Shown here piece after piece: positions 34,800-48,302 of a stretch of DNA of 64,000 bases. The first letter of the stretch is position 1. Each line of letters begins with the position of its first letter. Below the pieces are notes generated by a model that saw nothing but the letters and a program-made list of their open reading frames with translations, ran no database searches and had not been told where the DNA came from. Origin of the DNA: Sistotremastrum niveocremeum HHB9708. Its lineage: Eukaryota > Basidiomycota > Agaricomycetes > Sistotremastrales > Sistotremastraceae. The DNA lies in contig KV419402.1 in the NCBI GenBank assembly GCA_001630475.1, positions 909,491-973,490 on the forward strand, in the 5' to 3' direction. Made by a program: the position numbers and the translations under genes.

Positions 34800-37700
34800 T
34801 TAAGTAGTTCCCGGCCAGAATTGAGTCGGAGCTGTGGCGTCAGAGATCTGGAGTGCCAGACAGAACAGGGGAGCCAGCAAGATTCGATTGACGAGACGAA
34901 ATTAGGGTGCAGCTCTCCAGGACGACACCAAATAATGACGACCAATCGCCCGTTGTGCCCAATCCAAGCGCGTCGGTCGCCACATTATAAAATATTCCGT
35001 TCTATTCAGAATCTTAGAAAATCTGTAATCGGATAGATCGTTCTAACCTTAGATCCAACCTTAACTCAACTAGTCCCGATACCACCTCCATCGCGTAGCC
35101 AGCGTATCCTGGCGGAGTCTGAATCCCTCTTGCTCTCCTGCCACCATGTCTCTGAGCAGCCTTGTGCATCCCAATTCGCTGCACACAATAGTCTGTTCTT
35201 GCTATCTCGTCTCGACGCTCGCCACAAGCGGATGCTCGTCTGCGGCCCCTGCTCCAGCGTCCTTGGCAACCAGACACAACGGATATCAAATTTCACGCCA
35301 AATGACCAACGTCCACGAACATGCTCTCTGGCTCGCTGTCGGCTCTCCCGCGTGTCATTAGTTACCCACGGTGCCACGACACACCATCCACTTGGTGACC
35401 ACCCCAGCGACCGCTCTCTCCGACGCTTGCTCCCTCTGGCCATCTTGTTCGCTCGCGTGGCTTTCTCCGCCCACCTCAACCCGTCTCCCTCTCTACCACG
35501 TTCTTTCCACGTGTTCTATCCCTTTTCGTCCGCGGACTGTTCGGACTCGCCTGCCACTGCCTGTCTTTCTTTGCCATACCCATAACAACCTCCCACCCCC
35601 CCGTCGCGTCGCGTGGCTTTCATTATTTTGGCTTATCTCGACTGTAGATAACCATGCGACGTTGATACCTATCCATTCCGATCCTTCCGAAAGCTTCGAA
35701 ACTTCCGTGACAATCAGGCAGCTCCATCCTCAGGAACCTCACTCGCGGAACTATTCCCATCGAGACAATGAGGACCTTTATTCATGCAATTGACGTATAC
35801 TTACTCAATTTGACGCTCCCATATTCCAAATACCTGCACTGCCGTCATCCCTATCTTTTATTTGGACCTATAGACACGTTGCAAATTGCTCGAAGAGGCG
35901 TTTTTTAGCATCCGCGCCGGATGTCACAGAAACTAGCGTCAATAAACGGTAGTAACAATTTGCGGCCTTTTTGTTCCTGAATAATGCTCAACTCTTGACT
36001 TCTAGAGCATATCAGATAACGGTCGTCGAAAGTGTTACATACTGCTATCCGAGTCTTTCATCTGTGGGGACCTTCGCTTACCAGACTGAATGGGCCCTCG
36101 TCACACTAGCCCTGTTTGATCACACGTTTGTCTGGGACAATTAAGAGTGCCCTGTGTGAAGCAGTAGCTACTCTCGTCTCGAGTCACATGTCGACAAGTC
36201 TGAGAAAACTCTCACTGTCAATCCCTGATCAGGTGCCCGTTTTAGGTCCGATCAGCGCGCTATGACGGAATAATGGCTACGGACGTCTGGGAGCTACCAT
36301 TCTGTCGGGTGCATCTGATTCTTTCTCCGTCTGTGAAAAGATCCGCTTGGAACGCTGATTCGAGCATGGTCGAGTACACGGAGGAAGAAACCTCAAGCCC
36401 ATCTCGTCATGACATCCCTTCTTCCAATATACGGCGCGTCCGGCTCTGGCGGAGTAGTTCCTGTTTCCAGAGCTGCCTTTCTGCATGCGATACCCCGGCA
36501 TGATATCCACATCCCCACCCACCTCCATCACTACACTGGTTTCCAACGTGGATAGAGATTGAACAAGATCCTTCTTCTCGGAAATCCGCAAGAGGATCAT
36601 CGTCTTGCGATCTGAAATGGATATGCTAAGCGTGGCTTCCACGTGGAATCGGCGAGAGCCGAGTGCCTTTGTCCCTGGGACCAGCAATTTCGGGTTGACT
36701 CGGGGTCGCAAGGACACCACGAATCCGACTCTGACTGTTTTGGTCACTGTCATTTCTCTTGCGTTGCTCTGGCTGTGGTCTGGATTATCCGAGACGTCGT
36801 TCGAACTTGATCCGGTTACGTATGTGTATCTGGTTCTCCAACCACCTGATTACTCCTGGCAGCGGCTTATACATGTAGAACTTCGAACTGGGGTTTGCTT
36901 TTGTTTCCTGTCTGCTCGTATCCCTGGGTCATCAAAGAACTTGGAAGGGGAGCTACCACATCTTTGGTGCACATGCTATGCATTGTATACAGTTCATCAA
37001 GTTTGCTCCCTGGTGTCCTGGACTTCTAGTTCGGCGCTTGATATTCTTCTTGAACAAAGCAAGGCAAGCTTGTCACAACAGCAAAAAAGGGGCCTTACGA
37101 CAACATTGAGAACTCCTTGCGAACTTCGAGATGCCAAGTAGCCCATATCATCTTCTATTCGGCCATACTCTGTGCGTCGAATTTACATATACCAGCATAG
37201 TGAGCTCCGTCCATAATACTGTACAGCCCGACTAACACTGTTTTATTCTCCTTCTCCGCCGATATATACTTGACAATTGACATTCTATTCTCCGCGCTTC
37301 GGTAGGGGTGATGTAGTAGACCAACTTCAACGACGCTATGGCCTCCCTCGGATGGCGTTGATACAAAGATTTACGTTTGCCTCTCACGTAAGAGAACGAG
37401 ATAGAGATGCAATCAATGTGCCAAATTCTTGTAGTTTGTCTTGTCAGCCAAGTACAAGTGAGGGGTCGCTAAAGGCCAGACAGGATGCTATTTCGCATAT
37501 ATATTCGATTGGTTGTGGAATGAAGAAAGCCGGCGCGGGCCAGGCGGCTACAAAGTGTCCGTAACGACGGTTGGCGACTCCTGAGCACGTTTTTATTATT
37601 TGCAAACGCCGACCGCCGGGCACAGCATCGGCCGACTTCCACCGCCGGGTTCGGCGCGGCCTCAGGAGGGACGAAAAACGTTCAGGGCTGACGTAGTTTC

Positions 37701-38024
37701 CAAGAAAGGACAAAGCAAATGGCGTCGTCGTTGAGCCAGAAATACAGGATGGGTGCTTCAACATTTTCTGGCTCATAACTTGACGAGTACGATGGATTAC
37801 ATAAAACGGGTAACCGGATATCAATGGTGGTAGGGCGCTTGCTATAGCCGGAAATAGAGTGCCCTATGGCCCTGTCTCCCACAACCTGTTCGACTTCTCT
37901 ACTCTTCTTTAGAGCCTGCTCGTCGTCTCTGACGCTCTCCTACCTTATATTACCTTCAAAATAGTAGCCATATATTCTCAAAAAATTCCGACGACACCTT
38001 TTCGTTCACTACAACGCGTTCAGA
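34800..38024. other. 3.2 kb interval without supported gene
   Basis: This is the divergent region between the homeodomain gene (-) and xylulokinase (+). Between about 35360 and 35640 the plus strand is strongly C/T-rich, as in fungal promoters and leaders. Frames at 35130-35585, 36277-36753 (-) and 36605-37141 (+) are open but overlap each other antisense and match no family I know. The last of these contains a possible membrane helix (LTVLVTVISLALLWLWSG). TATA-like sequence precedes xylulokinase near 37974. Confidence 0.45.
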
Positions 38025-40517
38025 ATGCTCAAGCCTTCGCAGTCATCGCTAAAACTCCCCGCTACTCATTTTCTCGGCCTCGAATTGGGTGTGGATCAGC
38101 TGCGAGCGGCGGTGGTAGACGATCATCTCGACCTGGTGGTTTCTGAGACTGTGGATTTTGATGCAGACTTCCCGGAATACCAGTCAGTCGTCTGTTGGCT
38201 CCTCATTATTTTGAACGAGTGATGCTGATTCCTTTTCTCTGCCTGCCAGAACGAAAGGAGGGTTGTTCACTGGCCAGGATGAGACGTATACAACCCCAGT
38301 GGATATGTGGGTCAAGGGCTTAGGTGAGTGCAGGGCCGAAAACGGGATCAAAATTTTTTCGATCACGCATTATTTGGGCTCAAATTCTTTTTATTCAATC
38401 TGAATATTTTTGCTTCCGTTCCCAGATCTACTACTCGACCGACTCCGCTCAAAAACTGACCTCAGCAAAATTCGTGCCATTGGAGGCTCAGCGCAAAACG
38501 CTTCAGTCTGGTGGACCTCGGAGTCGCTGAGTCAACTCGAGAACCTGAACCCCGCGAGGACACTACACGACCAACTTGGAACTCTTCGAACGTTTTCTGT
38601 ATTGAATACACCAGCTGTTGGGCCCGCATCCGCGCAGGACACGTCCTCTCATGCTCACGTGTTGGAAAACGCGCTCGGTGGACCAGAGGAGATGGCCTCT
38701 AGAGTCGGCGTATCCGCCCATCAGTCCCTTTTTGCAGTTCAGATCATGCAATGTCGCGAAAGGAACGGCGTAGCGCACCGAATCAGGACCGGCCGAATTT
38801 CAACAGCGGCGTCGTTTCTGTGCTCGCTTTTCATCAGAAAATGGGCCCCTATCAATGCGAGCCAGGCATGTGTCTCGGGCATGTGGAACCACGCAGCAAG
38901 TACTTGGGATGACGCCGCCTTAGGAGTTGTTGCTGGAGAGTATGACGATGTTAAAAGCTTGAGAGAGCATTTGGGAGCCGTGACAACGGATGTGGAAGCC
39001 GGAGTGATCTCTCCCTATTTTGTGGAAAGATATCGTTTTGACAAAGGTGTGTACTTGATTGCTTTTCTCCGAGTTTGGTGGAGACTGATGCGCATATACC
39101 TGTCAGGAACGACAATCATGACATTCACATCTGATTCAATTTCCACATATTTATCCTTTTGCCCGCAACCTACCGACGCTGTCCTTTCATTTGGTACAAC
39201 CGATCTTCTCATGACACCCACATCTTCATATATCCCCTCACGCGCGTATACCCTGATTACACATCCGGCACAACATCCTTCAGAAAAGCAAAGACGATAC
39301 GTCAGTATTGTAACAAGTAGGAATGCGGACGCGCCTAGAGGATTGGTCCGAGACATGTACACCAAGAGCTGGAGTGCATTCGATCGACTGGTAGCAGTCG
39401 TCCCACCTGGCGGATCGATAGGGTCAGTAAATTTTTTTAGTCTGCTGCCTGCTCTCCCTGACTCTTTTTTCATAGGCTTGACAACAAGCTCTTCAGTTTC
39501 TGGTTTCTGCAAAGCGAAAGTCCGCGGCTGTCTCATGTTCGAGGACTTTTTCGTTTTGAGACAGGGGTGAAAGTGAACGAGTTCCGAGACCTGCGAGCGA
39601 ACCCTCGTTGTCTCGTGGAATCGCAGCTGGTAGCATTCCGTGTGGCGTTCGCTCGGATGGTCGCAGTCGGCCTCTTCGCACCTACATTCTCATCGCCACC
39701 CGTATCCTCTTCCTCGTCTCGAATAACCAGAGACCTAGGCTTCGATCCATACGATTCTCGACATCTCCCAAGAAGAGTAATCGCAACAGGCTTCGCAGCC
39801 GAATTCCCGTCCATCATGAACACCTTATGTGAGGTATTCAACGCCACCGTATATGTACCGCATACGCAGATCACTTCTGGCGGCGGTATAGGTTTGGCCG
39901 ATGGAGAGAACGCCCCCAACAGTCCCAAACCTACAGGAGTCAGCAGAGCTGCCATAGGCGGTGCATATACCGCGTGGTGGTGGACAAGAACGAAGACAGG
40001 AGGAGCGAGTGATGGAGTAGGAACTCTCGAAGATGAAGTGAGGGGAGTCCTTGGAAGAAAAACAATCGGAAAGGGGTCTGCAGTCGGAGTGGGCTTAGGA
40101 GTTGGGATCGGAACACCGAATCCGTCCGGTGTTATCCAGCGTCCTAGGGGGTCATCTCTTGCAGTCCATATATTTAACGAGGCAGACGAGGACAGTCTAC
40201 ATGTCGACGACCATCTACGACGATACGTAGGATCTCCCGGAGGAGGTTCTAATTTCTCAACACCTTCACTTCTTGGTCCTGGCATATCGCCGTCGACTGC
40301 CTTCACCACTCCTGACGCTAATCTCGGGCCGTCGTCCTCACCGTCCTCTTCGAGCTCTCCCGCTGTCTTACCCCTATACAACGCCGAAGGAGAATATGAG
40401 ATAGACGGAGGCCTGGTAAAAATTGCTGAACCAGATGAGGATGCCTTTGCACAATACGCTGCGACCGTACCCGAGTGGGTGAGGCTCGAAAATATGATTG
40501 CTAGGGGAATAGTATGA
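38025..40517 (+). CDS. D-xylulokinase (FGGY carbohydrate kinase)
   Basis: This enzyme phosphorylates D-xylulose to xylulose 5-phosphate with ATP, feeding pentoses into the pentose phosphate pathway. Exon 1 (38025-38182) begins with FLGLELGVDQLRAAVV, the family's first ATP-binding strand. It is joined to TKGGLFTGQDETYTTPVDMWV. The second region reads IRAIGGSAQNASVWW, then FSVLNTPAVGPASAQDTSS, and CVSGMWNHAASTWDD. After introns the C-terminal ATPase half has VLSFGTTDLLMT and VIATGFAAEFPSI; the latter precedes SRAAIGGAYTAWW. Compared with yeast Xks1 it carries a long Gly/Ser/Pro-rich insertion after AWWWTRTK (about 39990-40370) and a shorter Ser-rich loop near 39700. Conserved residues flank both loops, so the enzyme is probably active. 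Confidence 0.9.
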
Positions 40518-40852
40518 GTTCCCACTTCGATATCATTTCCTCGCTATTTCTCGCTGTTTATTCGCCCATCCTTGCTTTCCACGGATTCTTTATGCATCGT
40601 CAAATCGCTGTCGTCGCTTTCCTGCATACGATGATTCTGACTCGTTTTCTTCCCATCTTGATTCACTCTGCGGTCTTTTCTTGATTTCATCCATGGTTCA
40701 GTTCGTCGTCGTTCATTCCTCCGTCTTTCCCTGGCGGGGACGTACATACTGTATTCTTGATCTTGTCTCTTTGTAACATATGCTCACTTTACGTGTTTGA
40801 CAACAGACGAAGAAATCTCCATGATGAGGACTGGTACTAAGCTCTACAACAT
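40518..40852. other. Convergent intergenic region
   Basis: 335 bp, with the 3' ends of xylulokinase (+) and the HVA1-type gene (-). Nothing else was seen. Confidence 0.5.
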
Positions 40853-41256
40853 TCATTCCTTTGCCTCCTTCACTTGATCCAATTCATGGGCCAGTTTGAC
40901 AACATCGTTCTGTCGCCTTACTGTGAGACACGACCATGAAGTTCTGGATGCATATAAAGACTCACCCCGCTGCGAGTGATCTTGATGGCTGGGTCGTCGG
41001 GCTTTGCATTGCGCGTGATGGTGTTGCCCTGAACAATATTGGCGGTTAGCGATGGAAGGCGAGCATACCGCGACGGACACCGACCTTGTTGCTCGTCACT
41101 TGCGCCTTGCCCTCCTCGACAATCTCGTCGATCTTTCCAGACGGATGCGACGTGCCCCATTTCCAGCTGTTCGCACAAGCATCAATATCTATGCAATGAA
41201 GAGTCAAAGCCTTTGACTCACGAGACATCTTGTCCTTCTTCGAGTTTATCGGCCAT
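40853..41256 (-). CDS. Small HVA1-type TUDOR-domain protein
   Basis: Four short exons give a protein of about 80 residues, too finely divided to show as one frame. Exon 1 (41222-41256) encodes MADKLEEGQDVS. The next gives WKWGTSHPSGKIDEIVEEGK and AQVTSNK. After an intron comes GNTITRNAKPDDPAIKITRSG, and the last exon is NDVVKLAHELDQVKEAKE. This order and length match the 'hypervirulence associated protein, TUDOR domain' family (HVA1 type), first named from Cryptococcus and widespread in fungi and bacteria. The family name does not imply virulence here. Biochemical role unknown; a small nucleic-acid or protein binder is plausible. Confidence 0.85.
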
Positions 41257-41675
41257 TTTCCGGACTGAGTGTTTCACGTTTTACAAGCTTGCGGGGATGG
41301 TGGTGGTTTGAAAGAAGAAGTAATGCATCTGAATCGCCCGACATCCAAAGTTGTTATAAAAGACATCGCACCGACCGAGACACTACGTCAGTGTCTCGGA
41401 GAAGATCTTTCTGTCAGATCTGATCTTGAAGAAGCCGATCGCGAGCCTGAGCCGCGTTTCTGGACTCCGAGTCGACTCGAACTGAACTCCGAGCAATTCA
41501 CTCAGGCTCTTATCAGTTCCCTCCGACGCGAGTCTCCTAATTAAATCGATATCGATATCGAATCGAGATCTATTACTATTAATTACTGCAGATCAGATCT
41601 ACCTGACTCAGAATATATCGTACAAGCTCTACTACGTATGCATATGGGGGTATCAGGCTATTTCTAGGCCTCAGC
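41257..41675. other. Intergenic region with palindromic run
   Basis: About 420 bp upstream of the HVA1-type gene, containing its promoter and the 3' end of MON2. A self-complementary ATCGATATCGAT run sits at 41545-41561. A small frame at 41269-41544 lacks coding support. Confidence 0.45.
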
Positions 41676-44600
41676 CTAAGCAATAAGACCCATCTCTTTC
41701 CCTATTTCTCGCAAACACTTGAACACGAGATCACGAGCATCCAGTTCTATCGCAACAGGCGATAATGCCGGTGTCGATGCGGACGATTCGGTATCTTCCT
41801 TGGGCGACGCTTTGGGATCATTGGGCTCGACTTCGGAAGAAGGCGGTGGAGGGAGCGATTTTGATGGACGACGAACGGGGAATACCCAGGCGCGAGGGGA
41901 AGCTTCTCCGTTGCCTATTATCTCGCAAAGGATAGGGTATAGATGGAAGAGGTGCGCTCGAGGTCCACGTTTCGTGAGATCTGCCAGCAGTTCCTCGTGC
42001 TTCGTTCCAGTATTCGGTTCTGAAATGATAATCAGAACACTTCTCGACACAGCTTGTAGGGATATGCGTACCTGGGAGTGCAGCGCAGTACTTTGATGGG
42101 TCATCGGAGTAAGAAGCCCAGAGCGATCCATCCCATAATCGCAAGTTCAACAGCTTATGTAATACATATAGCAATTCTTCCTGACGAGCACTACCAAGGA
42201 TATCAGTAGATGATCAAACCGAATACCGTTGAACATACCGGGGCAAAGGCATAGGTCCTCGAAGGGACTGATCAGCGACATATCTCGTCAACACGCTCTT
42301 ACAACGACTCATAAGCGCAGGAAGAGCTATCGCAGCAAGTCGTCTACGAGCTTTCTCATCGCCTTCAAAACCATCAGCGATCCCAATCATTCCACAAGTC
42401 AAATGGACGACATACCCTCCGTAGTCCGCGAACAAACAACGAACAAAAGATCAAAACACCAATACGAGAACCTCTCTCTCGGAATAGTAGGTACCCCAGC
42501 CGTAGTACCCAACCCATCTTCGAACTCATCAAAATCGTGAATCCGACTCGATCGTTGAAGGACGTCCGAAAGTTGAGTGATAAGATGCGAGGGTATACGT
42601 GCGTCTCCGATGTGAGGGATTATATCGTCTTCGAGGGAGGCGAGGAGTTGGACGTCGAAGTTCTCTTCTTGTTCTTGAACTTCTAGGGGGAAGGATTCTG
42701 CCACCGAGCTGATACGAAGGTCAGTTCTGAGTGACAAAATGGGTGATGAGGCGTACCAATCTGCTAACAATCCTCCTCTGAATCCGTCAATGAGTTGATG
42801 CCAGATAGCTTCAATCCGTTCGGCGGGTATATCTGTATGACCCAATGAGCACACGCTTCGACGCGGGGATGCACATCTACGTCATACCACTTGCTTCTTC
42901 ATGTAACTTGCCCACACAATCTTTGACGATCTTGAGGAAATTGACCGTAGCAGTCTTCCACAACGGCTCGTCATGTCCATGGACAGACGGTGCTGGACAA
43001 TCATACTTCAATTTGATAGGAATCGAATATGCCTTCATAACCCATCGCTTAGCCTTGTTTGGAAAGGAGGAAAGGGAGGACATACGGATAGAATCGCTTC
43101 AACAGTCCCATCAACATAAATCTCCCTCCTCCCCCTAAACCGATCATATATCTCCACAACCTTCGGCATCGCCTTCTTACACACAGCGATATACGATAAC
43201 CTCCTCGGCGCACTCTTCTTATTCGCGGACCCATTCTGATACTCGGACGGAATGTCGAATGCAGCTAAGAACGGAAGTGTGGCGTATTCTGCGAGATCGG
43301 ATAGGACGAGGGATATCGCTTTTGGTTGGGTTAGGTCTATTGATGATACGACTCTCAATACCGCTCCCTACAAATCGTTAAAATCATTCGTCGATCTTTC
43401 AGGAGAGGAGGCGTACCTGCACCGGCGTAACATTATCCACATCCGGTCTATAACTCCTCGAATTCGGATACGTCAAAACACTCTTCAAAATCCCCAACAA
43501 CCCTCCCAATCTCCCAACCTCCCATTCCTCCTCACGAACTGTCTTACTCAGCCCTCGGGAAGCCTCGATAACTTCGACGAGGACGAGGAGGGATTCTTGG
43601 CTTAGTGATTGGGATTGATGGAATGAGCTGAGTGAGGAGGGTGATTGGGGCGCTGTTGTTCGTCGGGAGATAACTGATCCCATCTCTTCTATGGATGCCC
43701 ATACTCGCTCTACAGCCCCTCCAACTCTTCCTTTCTCCACCCCTTCCCCCTCCTCGGAAGAAGAAGGATGTTTGGATGCTGCCTTCAGGGCTTTTTCGAG
43801 CGCTCGAAGAGCAGCAGTACTCACAGCACTCGAATCAAACATGAACGCATCCTGAACATGTCTAATCAGCGCATCCCACACCTTCTCGAAATCCTCCAAC
43901 TTCAGAATCTTCGAAACGATAAAAGACTCCAAAAGCGATCCAATAGAAGTGAAGGCAAGCGCTTTCGATTCGTCCCATTGATTCGTCTGTTCGATACCCA
44001 AAAGCGTCGCGGTGGCAGTAGGAGGGGGTGATTGATGGGTGGATTGTCGAACGGCAGTGGTGAGGACGTCCAAAAGCGGCAGAGTAACTTTCCAAAGACA
44101 TTCATCCCAAGTCCCAGTCGAAAGCGTCTCCCCATAAAGCAACAAACTCCTAAAAAGCGTCTGTATAGCCCCAACCCTCACCTCCGCTCTCCCATCCTCA
44201 CATAATCCCAAAAGCTCCATAAGAAGATCCATCCAAAGCTTCGAATATTCCGGTTCTTCAGCTAGAATCTTACGTTTAGATTGGATTGCGTCGGAGACTG
44301 TCCACAGGAGTGATGCGGCGGCTGTTAAGGCTATGTTTGTGTCGGATTGACGGCCGAAGGAGCCGAGGGTGGAGATGTAGAGACGGAGTTGGGAGGAGGT
44401 GAAGAGGTTTAGGTTGTCGGAGAGGAGAGTTACGGATTGGAAGGCTATACGGACGAGTGTGGCATTTCCCTTTTCAGATGCAGAGGTGGAAGGGAGAGAT
44501 AATGGAGGAGGCTTTGATTTCGGTGTCGGAGTGACGGGCGAAGTGGCAGAGGCAGCGGAGGTGGCGATGGTGGACGTAGATGGTGAATCTTCAAAAACGA

Positions 44601-47600
44601 GCGGAAGTGAACTCAACGAATCCGAAGAAAGCGACAACGCCTTCGTCGTCGATGAAGGTGGTTTACACACACTTCCCAAAACCTCGAATATAGTCTCCCA
44701 CCCAACTTGAAGCGTATGAACACTCGACTGAAGAATCTGCAAAAGCGTCTCCAACCCCATTTTCTGAATCTCCAACACCACTCCTCCCCCTCCCCCTCCC
44801 CCTCCTCCACTATTATGGGTATCACGAATAGACGAAATCTGCTGCGCCAAAACCTGAAACACTCTCCCCTGCACATCCCTCCCCACCCCTCCCGCCGCAC
44901 CACCACTACTCGCACTAGCACCCAAATTCCTAGGAACGACAACGAGAATATCATCCAGTGCGCGAGAAGCTTGAATCCTCAGATTCGGAGGAACGTAAGG
45001 AGCGCTGAGGACGGAGAGGAAGTGGGATGTTATGCTGTTCCATGCGATGGAGGGCGGGCGGTAGATGAGGCGGGGGATGTTGAGGAGGGATATGGTTGAG
45101 AGGGTTGTTAGGCCGAAGTCGCCGGAACGCTATCATCACGATGTCAGGTTTGGTAGCTATAAGAAAATGAAGAGAGACCTACGAGTGTTCGAGGAAGATG
45201 AATCCCACTCGCTCGCCTCCGATGACTTTTCTCACTCCCAGCCCTCGGACTCAACATCGGCGATCCCTCCTTCTCTTTCAAGCTCCCATCCTTCCCTCCA
45301 TCCCCATCCTTTTCTTCCTCCACAGACCCCGACTCAATAATGATAGAGGGTTGTGGTGGTGGCATCGGAACCGAACTCTGCATCCCAATCATCTCCAAAC
45401 TAAGCCTACAACAACTCTCCACAAAAGCTCTAAAAGCCTCATCGTCCAGATTCTTCGTAGACTCTATCAATCGACGGATTTGATCCAGGAGGGAGGTGGG
45501 ATCTGTGTCTTGTAGGATTGGATGGGTCTCCTCTGCCCCGCCGGGTCCTCCTGAGCCTGGGGTTCCCTGTCCTGGGCTTTGTGTCGAGCTCGAAGTGGGG
45601 AGAGTCGAGCTGACAGATCGAGTGCCTCCACTCCCCCCGCCGGCAGTGGAGGGGATAGAAGCGTGTCTCTTCCCCGCAGGATTGGAGGCAGAGGACTTCA
45701 AAGAAAGCACATAACTCGCATTCTGCACAATCTCCAAAACCCCAAACCACGCCTCTCCAAGACTCCCTCCCAAAAAAACAGCACATGAAATAAGCACCTT
45801 CAAACACGCCATATTCCTCTGCGACAATCCCGGACCCCCTCCCCCCCCTCCTGCGCCGGAGTTGTTGGAGCCCCCAGAGCCAGTGACGAATCCGAGGCCG
45901 AGGCCGTCCAACCCAGTTCGCGGGGTAGCAGGTTCTTGAGAGGAATATGGGGAGGAATAAGAATCGAGCGCTCCGACGACGCGTCCAGGGACACCTCCCT
46001 TCCCCAACACACCCAAAAATGCATCTCTAGCCACATCCAACCCCCCACCCAACGCTCCACTAACCATAATCAAATTCTGGAACGCGCTAAGAGTGTCGCC
46101 GAATAAAGGCGTGGAGAGGGATGTAGAGATGTAGAATGAGAGAGAGGCGAGGAGGGGAGGCCAGCCTTGCGAGAGCATTGCGTGGATCGTGAGGAGGGAT
46201 GTTGTTTGGGGAGATGGGGGGAGTTTGGATAGGTCTAGAGCTGGAGGGGCTCGGAGGGGGCCTGGGGAGGCGGAGAAGGGCCCCGGCGAAGACGGGGGGA
46301 GGGAAGACTGGGGGCCTTGGGGGCCTTGGGAAAGGGTTGGGTTGGAGGACGAGGGTCGGGTGCGGGAGAGAGTATTATAAACCGGCAACACATACCCCGC
46401 GAATCCATCCGAGAGGAGACATAAACACTGTAATCCCAATAAATAAATGTATGTTTCTGGAATAGGCGGAGCGTCTGATTTATCTAGTTGGTCGATACTA
46501 CCAAATCACACCAGTCAGTACCAACTTAGATTTCGGAGGAAGTCTCCCTCCCTACGGTCGGGGTCGGCGACGTACCATTGAAGTTTCATACTACTCCCCG
46601 CACTCAATCCAACCTCTTCCCCTCCCCCCATTCCCATGCCCGGAATACCAACCATCCCCCCCGCAGCGCTCGCTGCACTAGCGACAATTCTAGATCCTGC
46701 AATCGCCACGCCCGCTACGTCAATTCCGTACCCTCCTCCCCCGGGATTCAAATCGTTTGGGTGGGAGTTGTGGGAGGTGTGAGGAGGGTGAGGGTGGAGG
46801 AATGATGCAGGGACTATACCCTGCATCTGGCTTGATGTACCCAGGAGAGAAGGTTTTTCAGTTGAGAGACGGTTAAGAGCTGAGAGGAGGGATGTAAATA
46901 TTCCTTCGTGCGACTGCGACTGCGATCCTGGTGAAGTTTCTGAAGAGGAAGAAGACTGGGATTTTGGGGCGTCGTAGCGCGTGTAGATTTTGCGCATTAA
47001 TTCTGCGTCGGAACATAGACTATATCCTCGTCAGTACCAGTGACCAAACCTGAGCAAGGGGGACATACCCTCTCAAAATCTCAGTAGATATAACCCTCAC
47101 CCACAAAGGCCTCCCCTCCCCCCCACCCTCTCCTCTCCCATCCCCTCCTCCTCCACCCGTCGTCGAGCCCGGCGCAATAGTCCGAATAATCAACCCCAAA
47201 AAAACTTCCACCTCATTCTGAAATTCATCCGAGAACTGTTTTATTAAAAGGAAGACGACTCGTGTGGCGCGGAGGGTTAAGGGGAAGAGGGGTTTGGAGT
47301 GAAGGGTTTGGAGGAGGAATGGACAGAGGTGGTGGGATGTTAGGAGGAGTTGTTCGGGGTGCTACCGTCCATGTTAGCAAAGAAAAGGGCCTCCCTACGG
47401 TCGGGGGACGTACCTTGCGCATAACCTGATGATAATTCGTCAAAATACTCTCCACAAGCTCCAGCGCAAAAGTCTTCGGTATCCCATCCAACTTCAATAA
47501 TCGCGGTTTCTCAGAATTAGCCATAAGACATAAATCTTCAAATACGTGATATGCGTCTTGGGCTGCTTGAGGGAGGTGGATTGATGAGCCGTCTGGGAGT

Positions 47601-48302
47601 GTGATGGGGGATGAGAGAGAAGGAGGAGGGGGGGTGAGTTTGTCTTCTGAGAGGACTTGGTCGCCGACTATGAACATTACTAGTTGGCGGAGTGTTGCTG
47701 CTGCTGTGGATGATACGACTGCGATGCGTGATTCTTGGAGCTTGAAACAGACATATAGGGCCTACACACCGTCAATAATTGAATGAAAGGAGAAGGAGAA
47801 ACGCACCTCGCCGAGTAATTCACCATGGATCATTCGAAAGTTCGTTACAAGCCCCAGTATAGTCTGCAGGACCCTCAACTGAATATCCACCCCCTGATTC
47901 ATACACTCAATCATAGCCTCCACAATAACACTCGCAGCGCTCTGCGGAAGGACTCTCAACGTGATGAGTCTCTGAACGCTCGAAAGCGCTATAGCGACGA
48001 TTTTGGCATTTTTGGTGGAGAGGGATATGAAGAGCGGTTTGAGGATTTCGGATGAGTGGGGAGAGGTGAGGAGTGTGGATTGGGATGCGTCGGGGGTGGA
48101 ACGGATGATGGAGAGGGACTTTTCTGCGGCCTGAGGAGTGTCAGCGAGTCTTAGTTGGTGAGAGAGGGGGAGACGTACATCGCGGATTTCTGGGTGTTTG
48201 CGACGAGATTCGCTGGAGAGAGACTGTGCGAGTTAGAGAGAGAAGTACTAGTAACTAGCAACTTACCTGTAGTTCTGTGACGAGAAATGCGAGCGAACCC
48301 AT
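41676..48302 (-). CDS. MON2: MON2 homologue, Golgi/endosome trafficking protein
   Basis: A 6.6 kb gene with many introns encodes a large HEAT/armadillo protein related to the non-catalytic parts of the Sec7/BIG Arf exchange factors. In yeast, Mon2 with Dop1 works at the trans-Golgi network and endosomes. The start (48302) gives MGSLAFLVTELQ, joined to exons reading AAEKSLSIIRS, LKPLFISLSTKNAKIVAIAL and RVLPQSAASVIVEAM. These are the family N-terminus (DCB region). The next conserved block is DAYHVFEDLCLMANSEKP followed by LELVESILTNYHQVM, the HUS-like region. The later HEAT part includes ALTAAASLLWTVSDAI and AEVRVGAIQTLFRSL. It ends at 41676 with RDLVFKCLREIGKEMGLIA. Insertions include a nine-Gly run near 44780 and Ser/Pro-rich loops (45600-45900). 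Confidence 0.88.

Noticed and set aside
35130-35793. Open frames of 140-151 codons on the plus strand
   Set aside because: The composition follows the C/T-rich tract and is open in several frames, as expected for biased promoter or leader sequence.
36277-37141. Overlapping open frames on both strands (159 and 179 codons)
   Set aside because: They overlap antisense, match no family I recognise and lack splice or start context; kept only as part of the unexplained gap.
33271-40517. Homeodomain gene as part of a mating-type (HD1/HD2) locus
   Set aside because: There is only one homeodomain gene, the domain is of the typical rather than TALE length, and no MIP or partner gene is adjacent.
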